From NCBI RefSeq assembly GCF_011090165.1, contig NZ_JAADJT010000013.1, positions 1-64,000 on the forward strand: a stretch of 64,000 bases of DNA, given 5' to 3'. Both the position numbers and the translations under genes were made by a program. The notes under the pieces were generated by a model. It had not been told where the DNA came from, searched no databases, and worked only from the letters and a program-made list of their open reading frames with translations. The stretch comes from Duganella aceris (GTDB lineage: Bacteria; Pseudomonadota; Gammaproteobacteria; Burkholderiales; Burkholderiaceae_D). Position 1 is the first letter of the stretch; the number at the start of each line of letters is the position of its first letter. This document shows, piece after piece, positions 15,809 through 24,125 of the stretch.

Positions 15809-17140
15809 GTGCAGGCGATACTGATCGAAGACGAAGCCGCGCTGCGCCTGGCCGCCAGCCAGACGCTGGAACTGGGCGGCTTCAGCGTGCAGGCCTGCGC
15901 CGACGCCGAGGCCGCGCTGGCGCTGCTGCGCGCCGATTATCCCGGGGTGGTGGTGACCGACGTGCGGCTGCCGGGGCGCTCCGGGCTGGAGCTGCTGGCG
16001 CACGTGGCGGCGCTCGACAGCGAGTTGCCGGTCATCGTAGTCACCGGCCATGGCGATGTCGACATGGCGGTGAGCGCGATGCGCGCCGGCGCCTACGACT
16101 TCATCGAGAAGCCGTTCGCCAGCGGGCGCTTGCTGGAATCGGTGCGGCGCGCGCAGGAGCGGCGCCGGCTGGTGCTGGAAAACCGCCAGCTGCGCGCCGC
16201 CCGCGCGCAGCATCCGGACATGCCGGACCTGGTCGGCAGCTCGGCCGCCATCGAGCAGCTCAAGCTCACGATCCGCAATATCGCGCCGGCCGGCGTCGAT
16301 GTGCTGATCAACGGCCAGACCGGGACCGGCAAGGAGGTGGTGGCGCGGCTCCTGCATGCGGCCAGCGGACGCAAGGGGAACTTTGTCGCCATCAATTGCG
16401 GCGCCTTGCCGGAGTCGGTGTTTGAGAGTGAAATCTTCGGCCACGAGGCGGGGGCGTTCACCGGCGCGCAGAAGCGCCGCATCGGCAAGCTGGAGTTCGC
16501 GCAGGGCGGCACCGTGTTCCTCGATGAGATCGAAAGCATGCCGATGGCGTTGCAGGTCAAGTTGCTGCGGGTGTTGCAGGAGCGGCGGCTGGAACGGCTG
16601 GGCGCGAACGAGTCGGTGGCGCTGGAGTGCACCATCGTCGCGGCCACCAAGGCGGATTTGCTGGAGTTGAGCGCGCAGGGGCGGTTCCGCGAGGATTTGT
16701 ATTACCGCATCGGCGTGGTCAGCATCGCGCTGCCGCGCCTGGTCGACCGGCGCGACGATATCCCGTTGCTGCTGGCCCACTTCAGCGCCGACGCGGCGGC
16801 GCGCTACCGCCGGCCGTTGCCGGAGTGGAGCGCGCAGCAGATGGCGGCGTGGCAGGCGGCGGACTGGCCCGGCAACGTGCGTGAACTGCGCAACTTCGCC
16901 GACCGGCTGGTGCTGGGCATCGCCGGCGCCGGCATCGCAGCCGGCGCCGCGCCGCAGGTGGCCGGCGCCGGGGCGCGGCCGCTGCCGCAACAGGTCGACC
17001 AGCACGAGCGCGAGCTGATCGTCCAGGCGCTGGCCGCCGTCGACGGCAACGTCGCGCTGGCGGCCGACAACCTGATGGTCCCGCGCAAAACCCTGTACGA
17101 CAAGCTGAAGAAATACCAGATCGGCACCGGCCGCAAATAG
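15809..17140 (+). CDS. Sigma-54-dependent response regulator, NtrC/DctD family
   Basis: A 443-residue regulator. Domains are a receiver (1-120, phosphoacceptor Asp51 in VVTDVRLPG, Lys101), an AAA+ ATPase (about 140-370, Walker A GQTGTGKE at 169-176, sigma-54-contacting GAFTGA at 215-220) and a C-terminal Fis-type helix-turn-helix (from about 395). It hydrolyses ATP to open sigma-54 promoters. The start is GTG at 15809 with AAGGAG upstream, one base after the kinase stop. The sigma-54 promoter and paired palindromes before the ABC operon at 11.4 kb make that operon its likely target. Confidence 0.93.
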   Translation: MQAILIEDEAALRLAASQTLELGGFSVQACADAEAALALLRADYPGVVVTDVRLPGRSGLELLAHVAALDSELPVIVVTGHGDVDMAVSAMRAGAYDFIEKPFASGRLLESVRRAQERRRLVLENRQLRAARAQHPDMPDLVGSSAAIEQLKLTIRNIAPAGVDVLINGQTGTGKEVVARLLHAASGRKGNFVAINCGALPESVFESEIFGHEAGAFTGAQKRRIGKLEFAQGGTVFLDEIESMPMALQVKLLRVLQERRLERLGANESVALECTIVAATKADLLELSAQGRFREDLYYRIGVVSIALPRLVDRRDDIPLLLAHFSADAAARYRRPLPEWSAQQMAAWQAADWPGNVRELRNFADRLVLGIAGAGIAAGAAPQVAGAGARPLPQQVDQHERELIVQALAAVDGNVALAADNLMVPRKTLYDKLKKYQIGTGRK

Positions 17141-17152
17141 CGCAGGCGTAAA

Positions 17153-17177
17153 AAAACCGGCCACGCAGACCGGTTTT
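17153..17177. terminator. Bidirectional terminator between convergent genes
   Basis: AAAACCGG (17153-17160) pairs with CCGGTTTT (17170-17177). On the minus strand it is followed by a long T-run, serving the cytochrome gene. On the plus strand it ends the response-regulator transcript. Confidence 0.75.
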
Positions 17178-17206
17178 CCCTATCGCGCCGAGCCCGGCCC
17201 GGGCGC

Positions 17207-17767
17207 TTACTTGGCCGGTGCGGCTTCCGCAGGCGCGGCGGCGGCGGGCGCCGGCGCGGCAGGCACTTCCGGTTCCTTGAACTTGGCGCCGGCATGGTTT
17301 GCCATGTGCACCACGGCGCGCGCCACTTCGACATCGTCCAGATCCGGATTGCCGCCCTTGGCCGGCATCGCGCGGATACCCTCGATGGCGTGCTTGATGA
17401 TGGTGTCGTAGCCCTGCGCGATACGCGCCGACCAGGCGCCGGCGTCGCCGAACTTCGGCGCACCGGCCACGCCCGCGCCATGGCAGGCGGCGCAGGTGGA
17501 GGTGTAGATGGCCTCGCCGGACTGCAGCACTTTCGGCGCGTTGGCGTCTTTCAGGGTGAAGCCGGTGTCGGCGACGGGAGCGATGCGGGCCGCGATTTCT
17601 TCCGGCGCCTGGCTGTTGGAGCCGCGTCCGGTCAGCTTGTCCGCAGTGACGTACTGGACCAGCAGGATGATACCGAGGACAGTCACGGCAAAGAAGCCGA
17701 TGACTGCTGCAACGAGTTGCTTAGGCGTTCTAATGGCGGATTCGTGTTCGTTGTGTGCGTCGCTCAT
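17207..17767 (-). CDS. Cytochrome c5-like c-type cytochrome
   Basis: A 186-residue membrane-anchored monoheme cytochrome. One transmembrane helix (about 18-41) precedes a periplasmic domain with the heme motif CAACH (92-96) and axial Met134 (RAMPAKGG), the layout of cytochrome c5. The tail is Ala/Pro-rich. ATG at 17767 is preferred because AAGGAAA lies just upstream; the TTG six codons earlier lies upstream of that site. It carries electrons between periplasmic redox partners, probably to a terminal oxidase. Confidence 0.88.
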   Translation of the reverse strand: MSDAHNEHESAIRTPKQLVAAVIGFFAVTVLGIILLVQYVTADKLTGRGSNSQAPEEIAARIAPVADTGFTLKDANAPKVLQSGEAIYTSTCAACHGAGVAGAPKFGDAGAWSARIAQGYDTIIKHAIEGIRAMPAKGGNPDLDDVEVARAVVHMANHAGAKFKEPEVPAAPAPAAAAPAEAAPAK

Positions 17768-18124
17768 GATTTCCTTAACAGACAAATTTCAGCCGGGTGG
17801 CGTGCAAATATTGATCAAGCAGCTGCCGTGTAAAACCTTCACCAAACGGGCGATTATAGACCCAAAAATGCCATCATGGAAACGTCAAGGTGCTCAAAAC
17901 GACACTTTTGCGTGTGCAAAGTTAATAAAAAAGTTACAACCCGCCACCAAACCGCCTACCTCTTTATTGTTAATGACAAGGCACATTTTCTTTGTCAGAA
18001 TGAAAGTGGCTTAATTGTTATTACACAATGCGCCGTCTGTTTCTGAGTTGCCCGTAGCGTTTAGACCGTCTTTGCAGTGCTCACTGTTTCCGACTTTCGT
18101 CATACCGTTCTTGAGGGGTTCACT
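17768..18124. promoter_or_regulatory. AT-rich divergent intergenic region before the efflux operon
   Basis: No gene is visible in these 357 bases. The middle (about 17850-18030) is much richer in A and T than its surroundings. TGACAAG (17974-17980) is mirrored by CTTTGTCA (17990-17997), a possible operator. It should hold the promoters of the cytochrome (minus) and the efflux operon (plus), but I could not fix clear -35/-10 pairs. Confidence 0.4.
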
Positions 18125-19333
18125 ATGGATATCCTGGCGGCGCTTGCGGCTTCACGCTCGCTGAAACTGACCTTGGTGCTGGGGGCGATGGCCGTCCTGG
18201 CCGGCTGCGGCAAGAAGGACGAGGCCGCCGAACATGGCGGCGGCGGCCCGCCCGCCGTCTCGGTGGCGCCCGCCGTCAAGCGCGACGTGCAGGAGTTCGA
18301 CGAATTCACCGCCCGCCTGGAAGCGCCCGACACCGTCGACATCCGCTCGCGCGTGGCCGGCACGCTGATGCAGGTGCACTTCCGCGAAGGCCAGCTGGTC
18401 AAGAAGGGCGATCCGCTGTTCACCATCGACCCGCGCCCCTTCGCCGCCGAGGCCGCGCGCGCCGAGGCGCAGCTGGCGTCGGCCCGCACCACCGGCGAAC
18501 TGAACAAGATCGAGCTGGCGCGCGGCGAAAAACTGGTCGCGGTGCGCGGCGTCAGCCAGCAGGAGCTGGACCAGTTGCGCGCCGCGCTGGCCACCTCGCA
18601 GTCCAGCGTCAAGGCCTTCGAGGCGGCGCTGGTGCAGGCCAGGCTGAACCTGGAGTTCACCCGCATCACCGCCCCGGTCAGCGGCCGCACCTCGCGCGCC
18701 AACGTCACGGCCGGCAACCTGGTCAACGTCGGCGATCCGATCCTGACCACCGTGGTGTCGGCCGACAAGATCTACGCCTACTTCGACGCCAGCGAAGCCA
18801 TCTACCTGAAATACATGCGCGCCGCGCGCGACGGCACCCGTCCCTCGTCGCGCGACACGCCGAGCGCGGTGCGGATCGGCCTGGCCAACGAGGAAGGCTT
18901 CCCGCACGAAGGCAAGATGGACTTCGTCGACAACCGCCTCAACCCGGCCACCGCCTCGATGCGCGGCCGCGCCGTGTTCGACAACAAGGACGGCCTGTAC
19001 ACGCCGGGCCTGTTCGCCCGCCTGCAGCTGGTCGGCAGCGGCAACTACAGCGCCACGCTGGTGGCCGACCGCGCCATCACCACCGACCAGACGCGCAAGG
19101 TGGTGCTGGTGGTCGGCAAGAACAACATCGTCGAGCAGCGCGAGATCAAGCCCGGCGCGCTGATCGACGGCATGCGCGTGGTGAGCGGCATCAACCCCGG
19201 CGAACTGGTGATCGTCGACGGCCTGCTGCGCGCCTTCCCGGGCGCGCCGGTGACGCCGCAGGTGCTCAAGACCGACGAGCACGGCAAGCCATTGCCGCCG
19301 GCGCCGCCGCCGGCCACCGCGGCCAAGGGCTGA
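18125..19333 (+). CDS. RND efflux periplasmic adaptor (MexE/AcrA-like)
   Basis: A 402-residue membrane fusion protein. The N-terminus (from ATG at 18125) ends in a lipobox LAGC with Cys28, so it is probably lipid-anchored to the inner membrane. A barrel-sandwich lipoyl domain (GTLMQVHFREGQLVKKGDPLF), a coiled-coil hairpin (about 105-170) and beta-barrel domains follow. It bridges the RND pump and outer-membrane channel encoded next. An upstream in-frame start at 18077 is less likely because GAGG precedes the chosen ATG and the lipobox then has normal spacing. First gene of a three-gene operon. Confidence 0.92.
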   Translation: MDILAALAASRSLKLTLVLGAMAVLAGCGKKDEAAEHGGGGPPAVSVAPAVKRDVQEFDEFTARLEAPDTVDIRSRVAGTLMQVHFREGQLVKKGDPLFTIDPRPFAAEAARAEAQLASARTTGELNKIELARGEKLVAVRGVSQQELDQLRAALATSQSSVKAFEAALVQARLNLEFTRITAPVSGRTSRANVTAGNLVNVGDPILTTVVSADKIYAYFDASEAIYLKYMRAARDGTRPSSRDTPSAVRIGLANEEGFPHEGKMDFVDNRLNPATASMRGRAVFDNKDGLYTPGLFARLQLVGSGNYSATLVADRAITTDQTRKVVLVVGKNNIVEQREIKPGALIDGMRVVSGINPGELVIVDGLLRAFPGAPVTPQVLKTDEHGKPLPPAPPPATAAKG

Positions 19334-19343
19334 GGAGCATCGC

Positions 19344-22300
19344 ATGGACATCTCGCGCTTTTTCATCGACCGCCCGCGCTTCGCGACGGTGCTGTCGATC
19401 TTCATTTTCATGGTCGGCCTGCTGGCGATATTCCAGCTGCCGATCTCCGAATATCCCGAAGTGGCGCCGCCGCAGGTGGTGGTGCGCGCCCAGTTCCCCG
19501 GCGCCAATCCACGGGTGATCTCGGAAACCGTGGCCGCGCCGCTGGAGGAGCAGATCAACGGCCTGGAAGGCATGTTGTACTTCGAAAGCCAGGCCACCGC
19601 CGACGGCAGCATGACGCTGACCGTGACCTTCAAGATCGGCACCGTGCCGGAGCAGGCCGAGACGGCGGTGCAGAACCGCATCAACCGCGCGCTGCCGCGC
19701 CTGCCCGACATCGTGCGCCAGATCGGCGTCACCACCGAGAAGCAGTCGCCCAACCTGACCATGGTGGTGCACATGGTCTCGCCCGACAACAGCCACGACG
19801 CGCTGTATCTGCGCAACTACGCCAGCCTGAACGTGCGCGACGACCTGCTGCGCATTCCCGGCATGGGCTCGGTGCTGCTGTTCGGCTCCGGCGACTACGC
19901 GATGCGGATCTGGATCAACCCGCGCCAGCTGGCCTCGCGCAACATGACCGCCGGCGACGTGGTGACCGCGATCCGCGAGCAGAACGCGCAGGTCGCGGCC
20001 GGCGTGGTCGGCTCGCCGCCGTCGCCCACCGACACCGACTTCCAGCTGCAGGTCAACGCCCAGGGCCGGCTGATCAAGGAGGAGGACTTCGCCAACATCA
20101 TCATCCGCAGCGATCCGAAGACCGGCGCGCTGGTGCGGGTCAAGGACATCGGCCGGGTCGAGATCAGCGCCAACTCGTACTCGCTGCGCAGCCTGCTCAA
20201 CAACAAGGAGGCGGCGGCGATCGGTATCTTCCAGTCGCCCGGCTCGAACGCGCTGAAGCTGTCGAACGACGTGCGCGCCACGATGGAGAACGCCAAGAAG
20301 AACTTCCCGAAAGGGGTCGACTACGACATCGTCTACGATCCGACCCGCTTTGTGCAGACCTCGATCGAGAAGGTGGTGCACACGCTGATCGAGGCGGTGC
20401 TGCTGGTGGTGCTGGTGGTGATCATCTTCCTGCAAACCTGGCGCGCCTCGGTGATCCCGCTGCTGGCGGTGCCGGTGTCGATCGTCGGCACCTTCGCCAT
20501 GCTGCTGTTGCTGGGCTACTCGATCAACACGCTGACCCTGTTCGGGCTGGTGTTGGCGATCGGTATCGTGGTCGACGACGCCATCGTGGTGGTGGAGAAC
20601 GTCGAGCGCAACATCGCCGACGGCCTGACGCCGCACGACGCCACGGTGCGCGCGATGCGCGAGGTCAGCGGCCCGATCATCGCCATCGCGCTGGTGCTGT
20701 GCGCGGTGTTCATCCCGCTGACCTTCGTGCCGGGGCTGTCGGGCCAGTTCTACAAGCAGTTCGCCGCCACCATCGCGATCTCGACCGTGATCTCGGCGTT
20801 CAACTCGCTGACCCTGTCGCCGGCGCTGGCGGCGCTGCTGCTGCGCCCGCACGACGCGCCCAAGGACAAGGTCATGCTGGTGATGGACAAGCTGTTCGGC
20901 AAGTTCTTCCACTGGTTTAACTGCTGGTTCCAGCGCCGCAGCGAGGCCTACGGACGCGGCGTCACCGGCCTGCTGCACCGCAAGACGCTGGCGCTGGTGG
21001 TGTACGGCGTGCTGCTGTTGCTGACCGGGCTGCTGTTCAAGAGCATCCCGAGCGGCTTCGTGCCGGCGCCGGACAAGCAATACCTGATCGGCATCGCCCA
21101 GCTGCCGGCCGGCTCCTCGCTGGACCGCACCGAGAAGGTGATCCGCAACATGAGCGACATCGCGCTCAAGGTGCCGGGCATCGTCGACTCGATCGCCTTC
21201 CCCGGGCTGTCGATCGCCGGCTTCTCGTCGGCGCCGAACGAAGGCATCGTGTTCTTCGGCCTGGCGCCGTTCGAGAAGCGCACCTCGGGCGACTTGTCCA
21301 AGGACGCCATCCTCGGCAAGGTCAACGGCGCGATCCAGGCGATCCAGGGCGCGCGCATGTTCGTCGTGCCGCCGCCCGCCGTGGACGGCCTGGGCAACGC
21401 CGGCGGCTTCAAGCTGCAGGTGCAGGACCGCGGCGGGCAGGGCGAGCAGGCGCTGTACGGCGCGGTCTGGGGCAGCATCCTCGGGCCGATCTACGGCAAT
21501 CCGAAGTCGGGCATCGGCACGCCGTATTCCAACTACGACATCAACGTGCCGCAGCTGTTCGCCGACGTCGACCGCACCAAGGCCAAGCAGATGGGCCTGC
21601 CGCTGCAGGAAATCTACGACACGCTGCAGATCAACCTCGGCTCGCTGTACGTCAACGACTTCACCCGCTTCGGCAAGACCTACCAGGTGGTGGTGCAGGC
21701 CGACGCGCCGTTCCGCGCCCAGGCCGACAGCATCACCAACCTGGAGACGCGCAACTCGGCCGGGCAGATGGTGCCGCTGGGCTCGGTGTTGCAGGTGAAT
21801 CCGACCTTCGGCCCGACCCGCGTCACGCGCTACAACGGCTTCCCGTCGGCCGACATCAACGGCGCGGCCAAGCCCGGCTTCTCCAGCGGCCAGGCCGAGG
21901 CCGAGATCGAACGCATGGTCAAGCAGCTGCCGCGCGGCATGTCTTACGAGTGGACCGACCTGACCTACCAGGACCGCTTGACGCGCGACATCACGCTGCC
22001 CGGCCTGAACATCAAGATCCCGACCCTGGGCGCGGTGCTGTTCCTGTCGGTGGTGCTGGTGGTGCTGGTGCTGACCGCGCAGTATGAAAGCTGGAGCCTG
22101 CCGCTGGCCATCATCCTGATCGTGCCGATGTGTATCCTGTCGGCGCTGTTCGGGGTGTGGCTGTCGCACTTCCCGCCGTTCGCGCAGGGCGGCGACCTGA
22201 ACCTGTTCACCCAGGTGGCGTTGGTGGTGCTGGTCGGGTTGGCGTGCAAGAACGCGATCCTGATCGTCGAATTCGCCAAGGACCTGGAAGAGCAGGGCAA

Positions 22301-22640
22301 GCCGATGCTGGACGCGGTGATCACCGCCTGCCGCCTGCGGTTGCGGCCGATCCTGATGACCTCGATCGCCTTCTGCGCCGGGGTGATCCCGCTGATCCTC
22401 GGCAGCGGCGCCGGCAGCGAGATGCGGCGCGCGATGGGGATCGCGGTGTTTTCCGGCATGGTCGGAGTGACCTTGTTCGGCATCTTCCTGACGCCGGTGT
22501 TCTACTCGCTGCTGCGCAAGAGCACCGAGAAACGCCGCGCCCACGCGCTCGAACTGCGCCACGAGATCGACGCGGCGGCCCATCCATTCCACGCCGGCAT
22601 CGACGATGCCGACCCGCCGCGCAAGAAGGGGGACGTATGA
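19344..22640 (+). CDS. RND efflux transporter, HAE1 family (MexF-like)
   Basis: A 1098-residue proton-driven inner-membrane pump, the normal size for the family. Twelve transmembrane segments are expected, in two repeats each followed by a large periplasmic loop. TM1 is near residues 13-30; the proton-relay region is visible as GIVVDDAIVVVENVER (about 408-423), with the paired Asp residues of TM4. The sequence most resembles the MexF/BpeF group, which exports chloramphenicol, quinolones and aromatic compounds; the actual substrates are not deducible. It starts 10 bases after the adaptor, with GAGGAG, and overlaps the next gene. Confidence 0.94.
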   Translation: MDISRFFIDRPRFATVLSIFIFMVGLLAIFQLPISEYPEVAPPQVVVRAQFPGANPRVISETVAAPLEEQINGLEGMLYFESQATADGSMTLTVTFKIGTVPEQAETAVQNRINRALPRLPDIVRQIGVTTEKQSPNLTMVVHMVSPDNSHDALYLRNYASLNVRDDLLRIPGMGSVLLFGSGDYAMRIWINPRQLASRNMTAGDVVTAIREQNAQVAAGVVGSPPSPTDTDFQLQVNAQGRLIKEEDFANIIIRSDPKTGALVRVKDIGRVEISANSYSLRSLLNNKEAAAIGIFQSPGSNALKLSNDVRATMENAKKNFPKGVDYDIVYDPTRFVQTSIEKVVHTLIEAVLLVVLVVIIFLQTWRASVIPLLAVPVSIVGTFAMLLLLGYSINTLTLFGLVLAIGIVVDDAIVVVENVERNIADGLTPHDATVRAMREVSGPIIAIALVLCAVFIPLTFVPGLSGQFYKQFAATIAISTVISAFNSLTLSPALAALLLRPHDAPKDKVMLVMDKLFGKFFHWFNCWFQRRSEAYGRGVTGLLHRKTLALVVYGVLLLLTGLLFKSIPSGFVPAPDKQYLIGIAQLPAGSSLDRTEKVIRNMSDIALKVPGIVDSIAFPGLSIAGFSSAPNEGIVFFGLAPFEKRTSGDLSKDAILGKVNGAIQAIQGARMFVVPPPAVDGLGNAGGFKLQVQDRGGQGEQALYGAVWGSILGPIYGNPKSGIGTPYSNYDINVPQLFADVDRTKAKQMGLPLQEIYDTLQINLGSLYVNDFTRFGKTYQVVVQADAPFRAQADSITNLETRNSAGQMVPLGSVLQVNPTFGPTRVTRYNGFPSADINGAAKPGFSSGQAEAEIERMVKQLPRGMSYEWTDLTYQDRLTRDITLPGLNIKIPTLGAVLFLSVVLVVLVLTAQYESWSLPLAIILIVPMCILSALFGVWLSHFPPFAQGGDLNLFTQVALVVLVGLACKNAILIVEFAKDLEEQGKPMLDAVITACRLRLRPILMTSIAFCAGVIPLILGSGAGSEMRRAMGIAVFSGMVGVTLFGIFLTPVFYSLLRKSTEKRRAHALELRHEIDAAAHPFHAGIDDADPPRKKGDV

Positions 22641-24049
22641 GCCAGCTCCGCAAGTATCTCCTGCCGGCGCTCGCCGTGACGCTGGCGCTGGCCGGCTGTT
22701 CCAGCGCGCCGCCGGTCAAGCTGTACCAGCCGGAGCTCAGCGGCGGCTTCAGCAACGCGCCGGCCGATGCGTCGGCCGCCGACGCGCCGGTCGGCCAATT
22801 CTGGACCGCCTTCCACGATCCGCTGCTCGATTCGCTGGTGGCGCGCGCGCTCAAGGCCAACACCGACGTGCGCAGCGCCGCCGCCAGCCTGCGCGAGGTG
22901 CGCGCGCTGAACCGCTACGCCGACGCCAACATGCTGCCCAACATCGGCCTCAACGCCGGCGCCTCGCGGGTGCGCGGCACCAACGACCTCGGCGTGCAGA
23001 GCACCAACAACAACTACGCGGTCGGCTTCGACGTCTCCTGGGAGGCCGACCTGTTCGGCCGCCTCGGCGACGCCCGCCGCGCCGCGCAGGCCGACGTGCT
23101 GGCCGGCGCGGCCGGGGTGCGGGCGGCGCAGGTCAGCGTCAGCGCCGAGGTGGCGCGCAACTATTTCGACCTGCGCGGCTTGCAGGAGCAGTTGCGGGTC
23201 GCGGTGGATTCGCTGCAGACGCAGAACTCGGCGCTGGAGCTGGTGGACGCGCGCCTCGAATTCGGCCGCGGCACCGCGCTTGACTCGGAACGCGCCCGCG
23301 CGTTGGTGAGCTCAACGGCGGCCAACATCCCGGCGCTGGAGGCGGCGCTGATCCGCACCCGCTACCGGCTGGCGGTGCTGTGCGGGCTGCAGCCGACCGC
23401 GCTGGACGCGGAGCTGGGACCGGTGCAACCGCTGCCGGGCCTGAAATCGGTGGCGCTGTCCGGCATCGGCTCGCCGGCCGATCTGCTGCGGCGCCGGCCC
23501 GACATCCAGCGCGCCGAAGCGCAGGCGGCGTCGGCGGCGGCGCAGGTCGGCGTCGCCCGCAGCGCGCTGTTCCCGCAGCTGACCTTGGGCGGCACGCTGG
23601 GGCAGAACGCGCTGCACTTCAGCGACCTGGGCAAGGGCGCGTCGTATGTGTACAACCTCGGCGCGCAGCTGACCTGGAATCTGATCGACTTCGGCCGCAT
23701 CCGCGCCCAGATCGCCGCCGCCGACGCCCGCAACGACGGCGTGATGATCAACTACGAACGCGCGGTGCTGGGCGCGCTGGAGGAAACCGAAGGCGCGCTG
23801 GCGACCTACACCCGGACCCAGCGGCAGACCGAGCTGCTGTTCGAATCGGCGCGCTCGTCGGAGCAGGCCGCCGTGATCGCGCGCGAGCGCTTCGCGGTCG
23901 GCTCGACCGACTTCCTGACGGTGCTGGACGCCGAACGCGAGCTGCTGTCCGCGCGCGACCGCCTGGCGCAAGCCCAGGCCGGCGCCGCCACCTCGCTGGT
24001 GGCGGTCTACAAAGCCCTGGCCGGCGGCTGGGAGGTGCCGGCGGAGTAG
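22637..24049 (+). CDS. Outer-membrane efflux lipoprotein, NodT/OprM-OprN family
   Basis: A 470-residue outer-membrane channel. ATG at 22637 overlaps the pump stop codon (ATGA), with GGGGG about 5 bases upstream. The signal ends in lipobox LAGC with Cys21. Two OEP repeats (about 60-250 and 265-455) form the trimeric barrel and tunnel; the motif RRRPDIQRAEAQAA is typical of the NodT family. It completes the tripartite pump. Longer in-frame extensions into the pump gene are not coding. No regulatory gene is adjacent, so control must come from elsewhere. Confidence 0.93.
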   Translation: MSQLRKYLLPALAVTLALAGCSSAPPVKLYQPELSGGFSNAPADASAADAPVGQFWTAFHDPLLDSLVARALKANTDVRSAAASLREVRALNRYADANMLPNIGLNAGASRVRGTNDLGVQSTNNNYAVGFDVSWEADLFGRLGDARRAAQADVLAGAAGVRAAQVSVSAEVARNYFDLRGLQEQLRVAVDSLQTQNSALELVDARLEFGRGTALDSERARALVSSTAANIPALEAALIRTRYRLAVLCGLQPTALDAELGPVQPLPGLKSVALSGIGSPADLLRRRPDIQRAEAQAASAAAQVGVARSALFPQLTLGGTLGQNALHFSDLGKGASYVYNLGAQLTWNLIDFGRIRAQIAAADARNDGVMINYERAVLGALEETEGALATYTRTQRQTELLFESARSSEQAAVIARERFAVGSTDFLTVLDAERELLSARDRLAQAQAGAATSLVAVYKALAGGWEVPAE

Positions 24050-24095
24050 GCGACGGCGCGTGCGGACATCTGAACGGGGGCACAACGCGCGCGGG

Positions 24096-24104
24096 TGGTA
24101 GAAT
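24096..24104 (+). promoter_or_regulatory. Extended -10 promoter of the phytochrome gene
   Basis: TGGTAGAAT fits the extended -10 pattern TGnTAnnnT, 21 bases before the start codon, with no good -35 hexamer 17 bases further up. It suggests the phytochrome is transcribed on its own rather than from the efflux operon. Confidence 0.45.
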
Positions 24105-24125
24105 CTGCGGCATTCCCCCCTTTTC

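Noticed and set aside
19266..22592. 1108-codon open frame on the minus strand
   Set aside because: It is antisense to the RND pump, its product is His/Arg/Gln-rich without motifs, and GC-rich genes produce such frames by chance.
22130..22636. In-frame extension of the outer-membrane efflux protein
   Set aside because: It lies inside the RND pump gene in another frame, and the lipoprotein signal begins at 22637.
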